The position numbers and the translations under genes are program-made. This document shows positions 11,298-23,973 of a stretch of 64,000 nucleotides of DNA, one piece after another; within the stretch, counting starts at the first letter, position 1; each line of letters begins with the position of its first letter. This stretch comes from Pseudofabraea citricarpa (lineage: Eukaryota > Ascomycota > Leotiomycetes > Helotiales > Dermateaceae), in NCBI GenBank assembly GCA_029641185.1, contig JAPWGK010000016.1, positions 310,001 to 374,000 of the forward strand, given 5' to 3'. The notes under the pieces were generated by a model. It was given only the letters and a program-made list of their open reading frames with translations. It did not search any database and was not told where the DNA came from.

Positions 11298-12693
11298 GAT
11301 AGATGCCATATATATGTACATGAATCTTTGCGGATGAACAGCGGCCCGGGCACACACACACACGCATAGTTGGTGCTATTACAAAAGCGCGCGCGCGAGA
11401 GCGGGGGGAAATACCAAGGGTATGACTGATCGGGATGGAGGTTACCTGTCTGTGTTTTTGACATAACAATGAGATTATCTACTCGTAGGACGATGTAGAC
11501 TTGAAAGGACTTCGAATGAATACTGTAACTCCATGACTTCCTTGTACTTGATGTCCTGAACGAATCATTCTACCCGTTTAATACGTACTTCTCAGCTTGA
11601 AAATATTTGAATCAATCAAGGTATTAGCCTACTCGAGAAGTTCTGCAGTTTAGCTTTAGCCTCTCGATCTTTAAGCTCGAGCTCGACCACGGCAAGGCTT
11701 GGCGCACGCAAAGACAGCCAACCTTATTCGAGCAGTAACTGCCATGTCGATATAGACGAATGAACAAATGGCAAATATCCAGGATGGTTCCTTTATTTCG
11801 CAAAAGGTTTTCCTCGGCTGGCTGACTGACTCGAAGGACAGAGTCGCTCTCGAAGGAAGAAAGGAACAGGAACGAACTCATTGGGATCCTACATTTCACT
11901 GCATCCTCAAGTCCTTTTTTTTTTTTTTACTATTTGTCACCTTCTCGCTTTTAGGTTATGTACGAGTAAATGCAGAGGTAGGAAAGATGAGATGAAAACA
12001 CTCTGGTTTTCGTGCCTTGCTTGGGCAGGTCGATGAAAGTCGCGGACATGCTCTACTTGTGATGTCATGACTCTTAGAATCAACAATTCTGTTTTAGGAC
12101 ACGGGTTATTTATAATAGATAAAAGTCTCGGTAGCGTTTGAGAACCCCTTGGGAGGAAAAACAAGAAAAATCCGTCGTGGTGTTGGTAAACCAAAGACTT
12201 ACAGAATTGTGGGTTTTAACCGATCGATAGAACTCGCTTTTGGCGGGACAGGTATCAGAGGAAAAGGACGAGAGACGTCTTTTGGATTATACTAAGGTAC
12301 AGGAGATAGAGAACGGTAGGAAAAAGAAGAAAAAGGTGCGTGGCGTAGTGTAGTGTATACTCATAAAACCTTGGGCGGCAAGCCCATCCATTCCCTCCCA
12401 CCCCATCCGTGCAAGTAAGCACGCAAGCAAGAAAAAAAAGCACTCCGCTAACAAGCAAGCAAGCCCGGCATTCCATCCATCCATGTACATCGAAAAGAAA
12501 AGGAGAAAACTTTCTCCAACGCTAGACTGAGACCGTGGTCGCTCGCAGTGGCAAAAATTCGTAGACCCATTCCTCCTTCATGTTCTCCAAGCCTGCGCTC
12601 ATATCACATCGCCGCAGGGTGTGCGAAATCGTGACGTCTCGTTCCCTTGTCTGGCTCTACCTCTCAGAAATACTTCGCTATCGAGTTATCTGT
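11298..12693. other. Intergenic, no supported gene
   Basis: This region contains the ABP1 3' end, a short (CA)n and (GC)n run at about 11349-11398, a T-run at 11914-11928, and low-complexity AG/GCAA sequence. Frames are short and without domains. Confidence 0.5.
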
Positions 12694-13213
12694 CTAACAG
12701 CAGCCTTCACAGCACTCGGCGCAATCGGCACATGCTTCGCATCTATCATGTTATCAGTTTTCTGTCTCAGAATGTGTACGAGTGGACTGGGAATGTGCAT
12801 ACCCTTCCTCAGCTACGCAACAACAACATAATGCTGCCAAACAACCCATGAGGCATCCATTTCCGCCACTCTTGCCTCCGCTACCCTTCTGCGGTGGTCC
12901 TTGTTGATAAGGCTGTTGGTATTGCATCTATGATAACGCTCGTCAGTACATCGTCGCATTGAATTGATTATCGGCTTCGAGATCAGTGGGTTCAGTGATA
13001 TGCGAGGACAACTTACGCCTTGTGGTGGGCCTTGGGGTGGGTAGTAGCCCTGCTGTCCTTGTGGTGCATAAGCCTACGGAAAAATTGTCAGCTCTCGTTC
13101 TCGGCGTGATGAGTTTACATAAACAATCGTACCTGCTGAGGATATCCGGGGGCTCCTTGTGGAGGACCGTAGCCCTGAGGCTGTTGCTGGTTGTAGTAAC
13201 CTTGGTTGGACAT
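12694..13213 (-). CDS. Small cysteine-rich CYSTM-type membrane protein
   Basis: Exons 13133-13213, 13017-13073, 12803-12927 and 12694-12742 join to 103 residues. The first 65 or so residues are Gln/Gly/Pro/Tyr-rich (GYYNQQQPQGYGPPQG style). The end is CLMGCLAALCCCCVAEEG followed by a Cys-rich tail, CEACADCAECCEGCC. Pro/Gln/Tyr-rich heads joined to a C-terminal Cys-rich membrane-associated segment define the CYSTM family, which is linked to stress tolerance and the plasma membrane in yeast and plants. The tail beyond the CCCC block is longer than in the textbook CYSTM pattern. Start choice is firm because it opens the repeat region and matches the splice frame. Confidence 0.85.
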
Positions 13214-15562
13214 GTTTGCGCTGCTGCTGAAGAAGAGAAAAGTCAGAGATAGCTCGGTATGGAGTGAATAGTTGCGACTTTCGCGATGTCGCAATTGATG
13301 TGTCTTAGTTGGATGTACGTACTGTTGATGAAGAGATTGAGAGGTGAGTTGGTGATGTCGACAGTGATGTCGTTGATGGATGGGGAGACTTGCAAAGGTG
13401 TTGCAGAAGATGAGATGAGAGAGGATGGAGCAGATGATGTCTCGAGTCGACGGGGCTTGACAGGAAGTGTGCCAAGGAGAGAGAGGGGATCGATTGACCT
13501 TTTTAAATGCCACAAGCTCAAGCACACAGATGCCCCACCCGGCTCGAGCCACCCGAGTTGACCAACAGCAGCAGTTCTCTGGAGTCTCTGGAGTCTCTGA
13601 AGTTGGCTACGCCACACTTGTACTGTAAATATAATCCATCATCTACACACCCGCGCCCCATGATTCGTTCTCAGGAAGATGTCCGTCGTTGCTGCACAGC
13701 CCTAAAGCTTCTGCTCTTTCAGCTACCCTCTTACACCTCTCATGAACCACCAGATCAGATCGTCTTACGACGCAGCAGCCACTCTGTCGAACCTTGATCG
13801 AGGACGATGATGAAGACTATACAGTGCTGTGCTGTATCTGAGCTCTCTTGGACTGATTCTCTTGGACACGATCAACCCGGGCATTCCAAATCACCCGTGT
13901 CTTACGTTTCATCTGCCAATGCTTCCTCCTCCTCGCTTTTTTGCTTGTTTGGAAATGGAAGGCCGATGGAACCTCGAGAAGGCTGAGATAAAAAAGCTTG
14001 TTTTTTGCGGCCTTCTTCCGTCTTGGCTGGGCTGGCCGCGACCTTTTTTCATATAGTTTCTGCCACCAATATCGTCGTCATTATTCCGAACCACGCTCGA
14101 CCTGGCCTGGCTTCGACAGCTCTCGACGAAATTGGATGCTGGTTGATGAGCATGATCAGCTGGGGAAGCACTCAAACAGGCATGGCTTTTACCTAGTGTG
14201 CAGTACCGTACAATACCATGCAGCAGACTGCGCACTGCGCATTGTGCCTGCAACAGTGCGACAGTGCGACAGTGCGATGTGCAGACCCGAACCAGGTCTA
14301 GGTCCACTGCCATTCACGTGATGGTCCTCGGGATCCGTTTCTCCACGGTCATGTCCGGCTTCCAATCCTCTCACCAGCGAACTTGCATCTGCCGAAAGGA
14401 TTTGCTTCTTAATTAGCACATGAGGCTCAATATTTGCTGAGCTGGGGCTCTGGAGAACCCGGCAGAAGATGTCACTGTGATTGCGACGACAAGCAAACAT
14501 CCCAGAACTGCTTGTCTTCTACCGTACGGCGTGCACACGGGCCTGAAACATATGTTGCCAACGACCCAAGTACGGTACAGACACGCCAATTTTACAGGCC
14601 ATTGCATCCTACCGAATCCGATCGATTACCGCTGAACAGATAGATGCTAGCTACAAGGTCCGGCTCGTACAGTATCGATCCCTCGATTGGTTTGGGCTCC
14701 CATGCTGCTCAGGCCCTCAAAATTGCGTCGTGGTCACAGTTGTCTATTACGGTACGGTACGGGCTTCAGATCCGTAGCCGCCACGGACTGCGATAAACGT
14801 GTCGACTCTCAAGACCAGTCAACAAGGCGATTCGCTGGTCGAGGCCTCAAATCCTCAGAGCCGCCCAAGTGGTGTGCATATGATATGTGCATATCCTGTG
14901 CTAGTCTCCTGGCTCTGCTGCAATTTGGTTGGCAATTAGCAATCCAAATTAACTGGGTGGGTGGAGGTGTGCAAGTGCTCCTCCTCATTTTTGCTGTATC
15001 GGGCTCGGTTTGGAGCTCTCTCTCAGCTTTGCGATGACGGGAACGGGATCGTTATTTCCAAGATCGAACCAGGATCTCCTTGCTCAGGACTCGCCCTCGC
15101 AAATCGTGACGAGAAGGATTCCAGATGATGAATCCACAACGCCATGACTTCAGAGAGGCGAACTTTCGGCTTCCAAATTGGCCTGAACCTCGTCGCAACA
15201 ATATAATCGCATCCTGCCCTTCAGCTGCTCTTGTACTTTTACATCGTCGAGTCAAGAGCAACAGAGTGGACTGTGGAGCTCCACCCGGATGCCGACAATA
15301 GCCCGCGCACACTGCTCTCCGTAGTCGGAATGCTATCCCGTAATCTGCTGCTAACAGTATTGAGTAAACAGACGCCCGTCATGGTTTGCCGGCTTAGGAT
15401 CCGATTACCTATCTCAGGTCGGCATTGCAAAGTTGTAACTCGCCATTTTATATATGGATGTGGTGGTATCTGTGAATATTCATATTCGTATTCATATCTT
15501 TTTCATACATTTCTCTCTGCTCTGATTCCTCTTAGATTCTTCAGATTTATCACTTACTTATC
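13214..15562. other. Long intergenic region (2.3 kb), no supported gene
   Basis: This region lies between divergent genes and should contain both promoters. A palindromic E-box core CACGTG lies at 14315-14320, inside TCACGTGA. A short tandem ACAGTGCG run lies near 14252-14275. Frames overlap on both strands and look random. Confidence 0.5.
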
Positions 15563-16616
15563 ATGTCTCAACCACAAGTGGGATGGGTTGGATTGGGGTC
15601 CATGGGAATTGGCATGGCCAAGAACCTTCAAAAATACCTGAAGTCAGTCTCTGCGCCAGCTTTAGTATACACAAACCGAACTTTATCACGCGGTGAACCT
15701 TTGGATGCCCTCGGGGGACTGCCCGTGACAACTGTCACAGAAGTCGCTAAGAAGTCCGAAATCATTTTCTCTTGTGTAAGATAACAATTTATTGCACCAT
15801 GTGGACAGGGCTAATAGCTTGCAGGTGAGCAACGATGCTGTTTTAGAAGCCACCGCCGATGAGATCATTGCATCTGGCGACATCAAGGGCAAGATTTACG
15901 TTGACTGTTCAACTGTCCACCCTGATACTTCTGTCAAGATTGCAGAGAAGATCACAGCAGCAGGCGGCCAGTTTGTTGCAGGCAAGTAACAAATCTTTCA
16001 AATGGGTGTGTATTTGACTAACCTTCTCAAAGGACCAGTCTTTGGTGCATCACCTATGGCCGAGGCAGGAAAGCTGATCTTTGTGATTGCTGGCCCAACT
16101 AGTGCTACTGACAAGATCGCACCTTATCTCAAAGATGTTATGGGTAGATCGGTAATCTCTATGGGCACTGATGTCTCTAAGTCCAGTATGCTCAAGATCG
16201 CTGGTAACATCTGCGTTGTCTCTTTCATGGAGGTTATCTCAGAGGCACACGTCTTTGCCGAGAAGGTTGGATTGGGATCTCCAATTCTCGAGACCATGAT
16301 CGGAGACATGTTCGGCCCCGTCTTAGAGAGTTACTCCAAGCGCTTGACCACTGGCGCCTATGCACCCGCACCTGATGGAAAAGCTGGATTCGATGTTCAG
16401 TTAGCGATGAAGGATGCCAGACACGCCCTCAACTGTGCTAAGTCTGCTGGTACCAGATTGGAGGTTAGCGAGGTAGCGCTGGCTCACATGGAGAAGGCCA
16501 CTGAGTTGATCAAGGATGCGCCGCTTGATAGCAGCAGTATGTATGGAACCATCCGAGCTGATGCCGGGTTGGACTTCTACACGGATGTGTGCAAGGCGCG
16601 TGATGGAAAGAAATAA
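15563..16616 (+). CDS. 3-hydroxyisobutyrate dehydrogenase-like (beta-hydroxyacid dehydrogenase)
   Basis: Exons 15563-15775, 15825-15981 and 16033-16616 give 317 residues. The N-terminus carries the NAD(P)-binding GLGSMG at residues 10-15. The substrate loop DCSTVHPDTS and GPVFGASP follow, and the family catalytic lysine fits K178 in SSMLKIAGN. A helical C-terminal domain (KDARHALNCAKSAG) completes the fold. Enzymes of this family oxidise 3-hydroxyisobutyrate (valine breakdown), tartronate semialdehyde or similar 3-hydroxy acids; the exact substrate cannot be read from sequence. No mitochondrial presequence is obvious, so a cytosolic form is likely. The second intron begins with GCAAGT, a GC-AG intron. 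Confidence 0.92.
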
Positions 16617-17235
16617 ATATACAATTAGATAAATAATAGAAACTCGTTCATACCCATGCCATGCTGTTGTGTACCTGGATGGTTGATGGTCCTGAGTGGT
16701 CGCTAAAGTGCAAGAAACTCCTCGCTCTCTATGATGTGAATGTTGTGCACTTACAGCCTTGTGTTAAGTCACAGTGAGCAGTAGTAGAAGACAGATTCAC
16801 TGTAGCGATCTGGTCGTAATTTGCAACTCATGATTGGGACACAGCGGAAAAGTGATTAACAATTGCACCACACTCGATGGGGGTCACGTGTCAATGACGC
16901 GATCGCCGACGAACGAGCGAGATAGGCGCGGCGGGGGAGCGACGAACTGCGATTTGATTACTTTTTGTACCGGCAAGAACCAATTCTGCGAACACAGAAG
17001 ACGCAGCCCAAGCATTTCCACGGCCTTCGAGACACACCTCGTCTGAATCACCACCACCACAATCAAAGCCCCCTCGATACCCTCAACGGTCAATCTCCAT
17101 TCCAGCCAGACCTCAACAACCCTCCCCACCATCCATCGAGCGGCGAAAAAATAGCACCGCGGGGCAGAATATATTCCCACCTTCGCCCATTAGATTCAAC
17201 ACCCAGACACCCAGACACCCAGACACCCGCACACG
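16617..17235 (+). promoter_or_regulatory. GRX4 upstream region with CACGTG box and ACACCCAG repeats
   Basis: A palindromic CACGTG lies at 16885-16890, about 350 bp before the GRX4 start; this core is bound by bHLH factors such as Cbf1/Pho4/SREBP types. The last 35 bp before the ATG hold four imperfect ACACCCAG repeats (about 17198-17230). That these act on GRX4 is inference. Confidence 0.35.
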
Positions 17236-18148
17236 ATGTCTAAACTCATCGACATAGCGAGCGAGGAGGAATGGAATGCCCACAGCTCGGCCCTCCCTCC
17301 TACGACCCTACAGATCATCAACTTCCACGCGCCATGGGCCGCTCCCTGCGCGCAGATGACGACGGTCCTACAAACCCTCGCCTCCTCGTACCCGGTCACC
17401 ACGCCACTGCAGACCTCGTGGGTATCGATGAACGCCGAGGATGTGATGGAAGTCAGCGAGGCTTTCAATGTCACGGCTGTTCCCTTCTTGGTCTTAACGC
17501 GCAATGGCGAGGTGCTTGAGGAGGTGAGTGGAAGCGATGCGACCAAGGTCCGGACGGCCATCGAGAAACATGTCAATGCTGCAGGCGCGGGTGTCCGTGG
17601 TGCGGAAAAGAAAGATCTCAGCGTGTATGCTCCAACTAAGAACGATCCTGCGACGGCTCCGGCATTCTCCAGTGGTGAGGTTAAGCAGGAGAAGGAGGAT
17701 CTACATGCGCGGTTGACGAACCTCGTCAAGGCCGCTCCCGTCATGTTGTTTATGAAGGGTATAGATGGCCTTCCTCAATTACTTCTTTGGGCACACATTT
17801 AATTTATTGCTTTATAGGTACCCCTTCAGCGCCACAATGCGGATTCTCACGCCAGCTTGTTGCGCTCCTACGAGAGAACAGCGTCAAGTACGGCTTCTTC
17901 AACATCCTCGCCGACGACGAAGTACGCCAGGGCTTGAAGGAATTTGCCGATTGGCCTACATTCCCTCAGTTGTGGGTTGATGGAGAATTAGTCGGTGGTC
18001 TTGATATTGTAAGTCATATTTCCCAGCCATATTTCCCGTCCTGCTGTTATGGTTGCTAACAAGACTCGCTCAACAGGTCAAAGAAGAAATGGCCAACGAT
18101 CCAGAGTTCCTCAAGCCATACAGTGTAGCTAAGACAGCAGCAGCCTGA
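17236..18148 (+). CDS. GRX4: Monothiol glutaredoxin Grx3/Grx4 type (CGFS)
   Basis: Exons 17236-17758, 17818-18008 and 18077-18148 give 261 residues. The N-terminal thioredoxin-like domain (about 1-115) has WAAPC with Cys38, an altered thioredoxin site with one cysteine. The glutaredoxin domain has the CGFS motif at Cys182, followed by [16 protein letters not shown]. This Trx-Grx architecture is that of cytosolic/nuclear Grx3/4, which hold a glutathione-ligated [2Fe-2S] cluster and signal iron status to regulators (Fep1/SreA and HapX in filamentous fungi). Only one glutaredoxin domain is present, as in yeast. An intron separates the domain just before the active site. Confidence 0.96.
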
Positions 18149-19606
18149 GCTAAAGACATCGACAGGACAGATCATATTTCATAACGAAGAAGAAAAAGCG
18201 GATGCTCATGAGGAATGAATGATACATACCCCAACTACTGCACCAATTCTGCTGAGCAGTTTGGGAAGATATAAAGCAAAAAGAAAACCTACGCGTGGCT
18301 CTACATGATACTACGGTTTACTCTTTCTTTCGGAGTTTTAGCTCTTTTTCCCCCTTTCTTCTGGGCGGACCTTTTTATTTCTCCGTGGGTATACGGTTGG
18401 GTGATCGGGGCAAGGGAAGGCACGGGACAATGTAGTCAAAACCTACTCATCACGAAAGAGAGAAAAAAGGGCCACGATAGAAAAATCAAACAAAATGAAA
18501 AAAATTGAAAGAAAAGGAAAGCCTCGCAGTAAAATAGAACCTTTTGTCGTATCCTCGGTTCGAGTATAGATTCTACGTACTCTATGGGGTAGAATCTAAG
18601 TCAGACCAAACAGCAAGCGCTGTAATTAGCACAACTACTGTATTGATCGAGTACCCCAAGATCCATCCATCCTGCCCGTTTTATTCAACAACCCTCAAAT
18701 ACATGTTTTGAAGTACTCCTCCGTACAGGTAGAGTAAACCCTGAGCTTTTTCAGAACCTTGTGACTTTTGCTTCTGATTAACATCTATCTCCGTACGCAT
18801 ATGTATGTTTTGAGAGAATAAGAGAGGGCTAGATACGTAGTCTATGTACCTACGTATGTATGCAAAACAGCTCCAGATCAAGCCGCCGCCTACTCGTCGT
18901 CCTTTTCTTCTGCCTCGCTTATATGCCTATATACCTCTTTCTCTACTTTACCTACCTTACCTACCCTACCTTACTAGTCTAGTTCAATCTATTCCTTCTA
19001 ATCTAACATGATTCATTTCATAACCTAACGAGGATGTGGGGTACGGAATAGAGACATACCATACCTTACCGACTAGGTAGGTAATTACCACCTGGTACAA
19101 ATGTACTCAACAAGCGTACGAGATGGCTTCTAGAGAGTTTTACTAACTACTTACCACCACTCACCAGCTACCACTTACCACTTTCACTGTCATAGATAAA
19201 ATAAGGAACGAATAGAAGTCAAATCAGAATTTACCTCTTCCTGAATATCGACTTCTGTACATTCCAGATTTCTTTCCTTTAAGACCTACCGTCCATACAC
19301 ACACGCACGCACGCACACACAAGCCGAGAACCCAGAAGTAAAAATATAGGTAAAAGAGTAAGAGAGGAAAAGTAATAGTTCCTCATCGATGCATTCATTC
19401 CGAGGTAAAACAAAAAGAGTACAGTGTTTATTCTACAAAAAAGGGAGGCTTCATTTCCATTTCGTGCTCGTGCTCATGCTCGTCTTCTGCCACCCGCCTT
19501 CATACATAACATTTACAAAGTAGTTTTGACGCCCCCACCACACACATACACGACCCGAGAGGGATAAGAGGTTTTGTTACCAACAAAGTCTCTTTTCTTC
19601 TCGTAT
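18149..19606. other. Intergenic between convergent genes
   Basis: GRX4 and DNM1 converge on this 1.45-kb region. It holds CT-rich and TACCT/TAGGT-rich low-complexity sequence (about 18930-19090), a (CACGCACG)-like run near 19300-19320, and a perfect 10-bp inverted repeat at 18567-18598. No gene is supported. Confidence 0.5.
18567..18598. repeat. Perfect 10-bp inverted repeat (hairpin) downstream of GRX4
   Basis: TAGATTCTAC at 18567-18576 and GTAGAATCTA at 18589-18598 are exact complements separated by 12 bases. It could form a hairpin in 3' DNA or be a regulatory palindrome; function is unknown. Confidence 0.6.
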
Positions 19607-22187
19607 CTATATTCCAACCTCGCCGACGATCTTGGCGGCTTCTTTGTACGTCTTGAGTAACTTCTCGCACTTCTCGCGCTCCTTCTTGACGGCGTCGTCC
19701 TCGTACAATAGTTCCTCGAAGAGATCCTCGCGATACAGTTCCGAAACGAGTCGGTTTTGAACAACATCTTTAGAGTGATTGACAAGAAGATGCATCACGG
19801 CCTTGGGCACCTGATCGGCTATCGACTCGCGAACGATGTTGAAGTATGATGAAATGAGTGCTCGAATGAGTTCAGTCTCCATAGCCTCGCGATCTGTAAG
19901 TGCTGGCTCGCTGTTGTTACCCTGCTAACTGTTAGTTATACCATGTTAACATAGAGTTACAACAACTTACAAATGGTGAGTTATAATCATAATCTCTTTG
20001 TTGCCGTCCAAGCTCATAGTCATCTTCTCTCGACTGCTGGGCGGGTGTTCTGTGTACTTGACGTTCCTCTTGCCTTCTGATGCTTTGACTGAAACTTGGC
20101 TCAGTACTTTGGCTGACATGTCTGTTGAGATTTGGGTTACTAGACGATGCTTGTCCAGCTCCGGTTCCTCCAGGCATGCCGCCCTCCTTGCCAAAGAAGT
20201 AATTTAGGAATGAATCTTTCGCACCGCCTGCACCTTGTCCGTTGAACCGCGGAGGCGAACCTGATCTTATTCCATTCATCGTTGCAGCAATGCCACTTAC
20301 ACCATTTTCTCTGACTGCAGGTGACATGCTTCGAGGACCTTTATGAATTTGTTTTCGGTTAGGCAAATTCTCAATCTTCTCAACACCAGCTTCCTCTTCA
20401 TCCTCAGGCGTCTCAGTTCCATTAACACCACCAAGCTCTTTCTGGCGCCTTCGGTCTCTTCTTTCACGCTCTTCCTGCAATAGCCTCTTTCTCTCCTTGT
20501 CCTGTTTGTTGCTTACAACATTGCTCATGGCAGCCGCTGCTCCCAGGAAATTAGGGTGATTTGTGTTAATATAAGCACGCTGAATGGAGATCAAAGACTC
20601 GACATAAGACGAAGCAGGTCCCAATCGCTCGCGAAGGAGGTCAGAAACGACCTCAATCAGCTTCCCTTGTAACCGTGGAAATCTCGTTAGCTCTGTTGAA
20701 CCACAAGTATGGCAGATCTTGATCAATTCCTCATAAACCAGCTCCACGCATCTTTGACTAGGGATCTCCAACAACTTAATTTGAGGCTTTACAAGGAGAT
20801 CAAATGCGAGTTCGGGAACAAACAAACTAGGTCGGGGTCCTGTGGAATTACGGATGGCTGTTCTGATGTCGAGAGCGGAGAGGTTTGTTGTAGGATCGAT
20901 AGTTTCGAGAGAGTTTCCAAATACAGAGTTGAAAATGTAGTATATCCTGGCACCACCGCAAAGCTCCTTGGTTGAGATCTCGGTAGAAGTACCGTCTATG
21001 GAAGAAATGAAAGAAGTTGCAAATCGAGTCATGAGTTGGAGAACCAAAGATCCTCTATGCTCTTTGCCACTAAAATGCTGATCACCATAACTTGCCAGTT
21101 CCTGTTGACACTGTCCCATCAAAGTATTCAATCTCGCCTTGATATCTGGCAGTCTTTCCCTGATATGCGCCAACAAGGTTGTGTTCAAACTCTTTGCCAA
21201 AAATTGTGTTCCGCATCTGTTGGCCATATTCCGATAGGCTGGATGGTGCTTGAAGAAGTCCGATTCTGACTTTAAGGCCTCCGAAAGTGACTTGTTCCCT
21301 TGAATATCTTGCTGCGATCGATTCACAACACCAATGAAACCAAGTTTCAGAGGATACACCCTGCCAGAAAGGATATCCAGCGCATTTGTGCCATGGTCCA
21401 TTAGGTCGATTTTCGTGAGTACTCCAATCGTTCGTCTTCCAAGGGGGTCGACATGTCGCGCAAGCTTCAGCGCTTCCGAGTTTACAATATCGACGTTGGC
21501 CGGCGAAACCGCTAAGATAATACTGTTTGGTTTGGCAATATACTCAGATATGAGATTTCGAGTTTGCTTTTCGATATCGGTGGGCTGGTCTCCGATTGGT
21601 ACCTGTCAAGGCGAATTTAGTAGATGTGGCAAAATTAAACCATTTCCTCCAATTTACCTTTGTCAAACCAGGCAAATCAACCAGTGTTAAACTTAGAACA
21701 TGCGGAGAGTAGATTTTGAGATTGATTGGTGATCTGTTGATGCCCTTGTTGTTGCCAGCTATTCTCGCCGTCTCGTTCTCGATCTCCCTCTTGACGTCCT
21801 GGAACTCCGTGAATCTGCGGTTTGGAATATGATGAAATTCGGCCCACTCTGGCTGTGTTGCTACACTAGCTGCTGTGTGCGGTTCTGCTGCATCTTCGTC
21901 ATCGGGGGGGATGTTGATGAGCTGCAGAATAAGAGGTCTGCGAGTGACGATGCCGCTACCACGAGGTAAAAAGTCTCGACCGACGATATTTTCGAGCACT
22001 GAGGACTTTCCGGAGGACTGGGAACCTACGACGACCTTGGTATACGAGTTAGTGTTCTGTTCATCTGATGGTTGAGGGGCGTATGTACGATTTGAGGTAA
22101 ATCCAGACTATCATTGCCGATGGTGTTGAAGACCAGATCCTGTAGCTTGTTGACTATGCCCAATAGATCCTCACCAAGGGAAGCCAT
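19607..22187 (-). CDS. DNM1: Dynamin-related GTPase Dnm1 (mitochondrial/peroxisomal fission)
   Basis: Exons 22089-22187, 21658-22035, 19971-21602 and 19607-19921 join to 807 residues. The GTPase domain has [13 protein letters not shown] and TKID. The middle domain includes [17 protein letters not shown], which matches Dnm1/Drp1 rather than Vps1. A Ser/Pro/Gly-rich insert, with HKGPRSMSP and [11 protein letters not shown], lies where Dnm1 carries its insert B. The C-terminal GED starts near [20 protein letters not shown]. Dnm1 assembles on mitochondria via Fis1 and adaptors and constricts the outer membrane; in fungi it also divides peroxisomes. All introns are 49-55 nt. The start is well supported by [17 protein letters not shown], the usual dynamin N-terminus. 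Confidence 0.96.
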
Positions 22188-23973
22188 TTCGAAGTGATTA
22201 TGGTGGATGTTGAGGGGAAGAGTTCTGGTGAACAGGGCGTGAGGTCCTCAGTACCTTAGGAGTCGCGTCTGGCGTAGCAAGAAATTTGAGGCTAATGCTA
22301 GAGTTAGCCTGCTTTCTCTTAGAGACACTCCATACGGCACACAATAGTTACTGCATCACTCGCGGTCACGAATCTCATGCGCCAATCAAAAGATGCATAA
22401 TTACAGGAAGCTCCTCATTTCAGGCTTGACGTGAGTATACAAAAGGATCCTTGATTAAGCTAGGCTGTGGCTAACTAGTTGGTGCCCAAGCGTATTCGCA
22501 GCATCCAATTTTTGTTAATAGAATGAATGCATTGCTGAGATATGTTAGGAGCTCGAAATATTGTTAGTTACTAAATCAGTTTTAGTTGAAGGCCATGCAA
22601 ATCTCAACATCTTCATAAACATCGAGGTGGTTTTCAGCAAGTGTGGCAGTTGTAGTTGTTGGAAGCCTTTAGCTACTAACTGCTTTCAACCTTGAACATC
22701 TCAAATCATCAATCTGTCTTTGCATGCTGCAATATGCTCTAATCCATCAATGATTTTGCCAGAGGTTTCTCAAATTGATTTCATAAACCACATACTCTTC
22801 TTTTCTTGCAGGCTAAAGTATTCTTGCTATCACCAATTTTATTCACTACTTAATACTTTGCCAAAATCACCCTTACAGAAGAGTGTGAATAACAAAGATA
22901 CGGAGAAGTTTAGCGAAACATGGGATTCTCAATGCTTACCCCGGCCGGCATCTGGTAAGTTGTCGCAGCAGAAAATCAGGAGTCAGGGGCACATCAGCAG
23001 AGTTGAGATGGCAGCGCAAAGAGCGGAAATAGGCAGTTCGGGTGTGAGTTGGTACCCAGGGCAGCTCCTTGAGACTTATTTTGGACACGAGAGATTGTCT
23101 TCATGCTTCGAGCTCCCGAATTCAAGCAGATCAAAGCATGATGATCCAGAAAAAGCACAAGCTCGGCACATCGGGAGAAATCGCCCGGGCTAGAGAACCT
23201 GGACGTTCTTCAAGGGAAGAGGTCATCTGTGGCGTCTCGTCAGCCACAGCTTCTTCTTCTCAACCATCAGCTTCACCATCAGATGAGCAAGAACCAAGCA
23301 CATTTATTCCATTTGGGGATTGTAAATATTCGTGTGAGATTAACATACACCCCTGATATGGCCAGAGTCTGCTGTCAGCTCAATATAGTGAGTCGCTGTT
23401 GCCTTGTTGAAGACTCATGGTCCATGTGATGGCACCTCGTGGTCGTATATGTATTCGCTGGGCCAAATGACTTTTTGTCTACTTGAAGAGATAGCAATAG
23501 CCCGGAAGAATAGTTGTCCCATCTTCTTACGCTTCTGACTAGCAAAACCTCAGAAACCAGGACTTTTCTTACTTACTGTTGTTTCCCATGGGCTGGTTAC
23601 GAGAGGGTTGGTGATGCAAGAAACAGGTACAAACCCCGTCTCCTTTGTCATACAGCAAAAGCTAATCTGCATCGCCTTTTGCTTTCTTTTGTCGGCTCTA
23701 CCAAGATCTTGGGCCCAATAGCCTCTTGTGCTACTTCAACCCCCTCTTATGCACGTGATCGATGCATGCCAATCACTCTTGCCTCAGGAACCTTCAATGA
23801 CCTCACCCTCGATGTTTCTGCAGTATATGAATGCGGGGCTACGGCACTCAGACTATTGTCCCAGAATCAATCCAAGCTACATCAGTTCAGAAGCAAATCC
23901 AATACCATTCCCAAAAACTCAAGTCCGCACGTTTTCCATCCAATTGAATGTAACCTACCTCAAGTTCCCTATC
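22188..23973. other. Intergenic, no convincing gene
   Basis: This 1.8-kb region is upstream of DNM1 and of the PEBP-like gene. Frames at 22720-23193 and 23514-24086 are open but have no signal peptide, domain, or splice-linked extension, and the second overlaps the PEBP gene in another frame. I treat both as chance. Confidence 0.45.

Noticed and set aside
11340..11405. CA and GC runs after ABP1 as a Z-DNA or regulatory element
   Set aside because: Short simple repeats common in this window; no further evidence.
22720..23193. 157-residue open frame upstream of the PEBP-like gene
   Set aside because: No domain, no signal peptide, composition like random translation, and no splice site that extends it sensibly.
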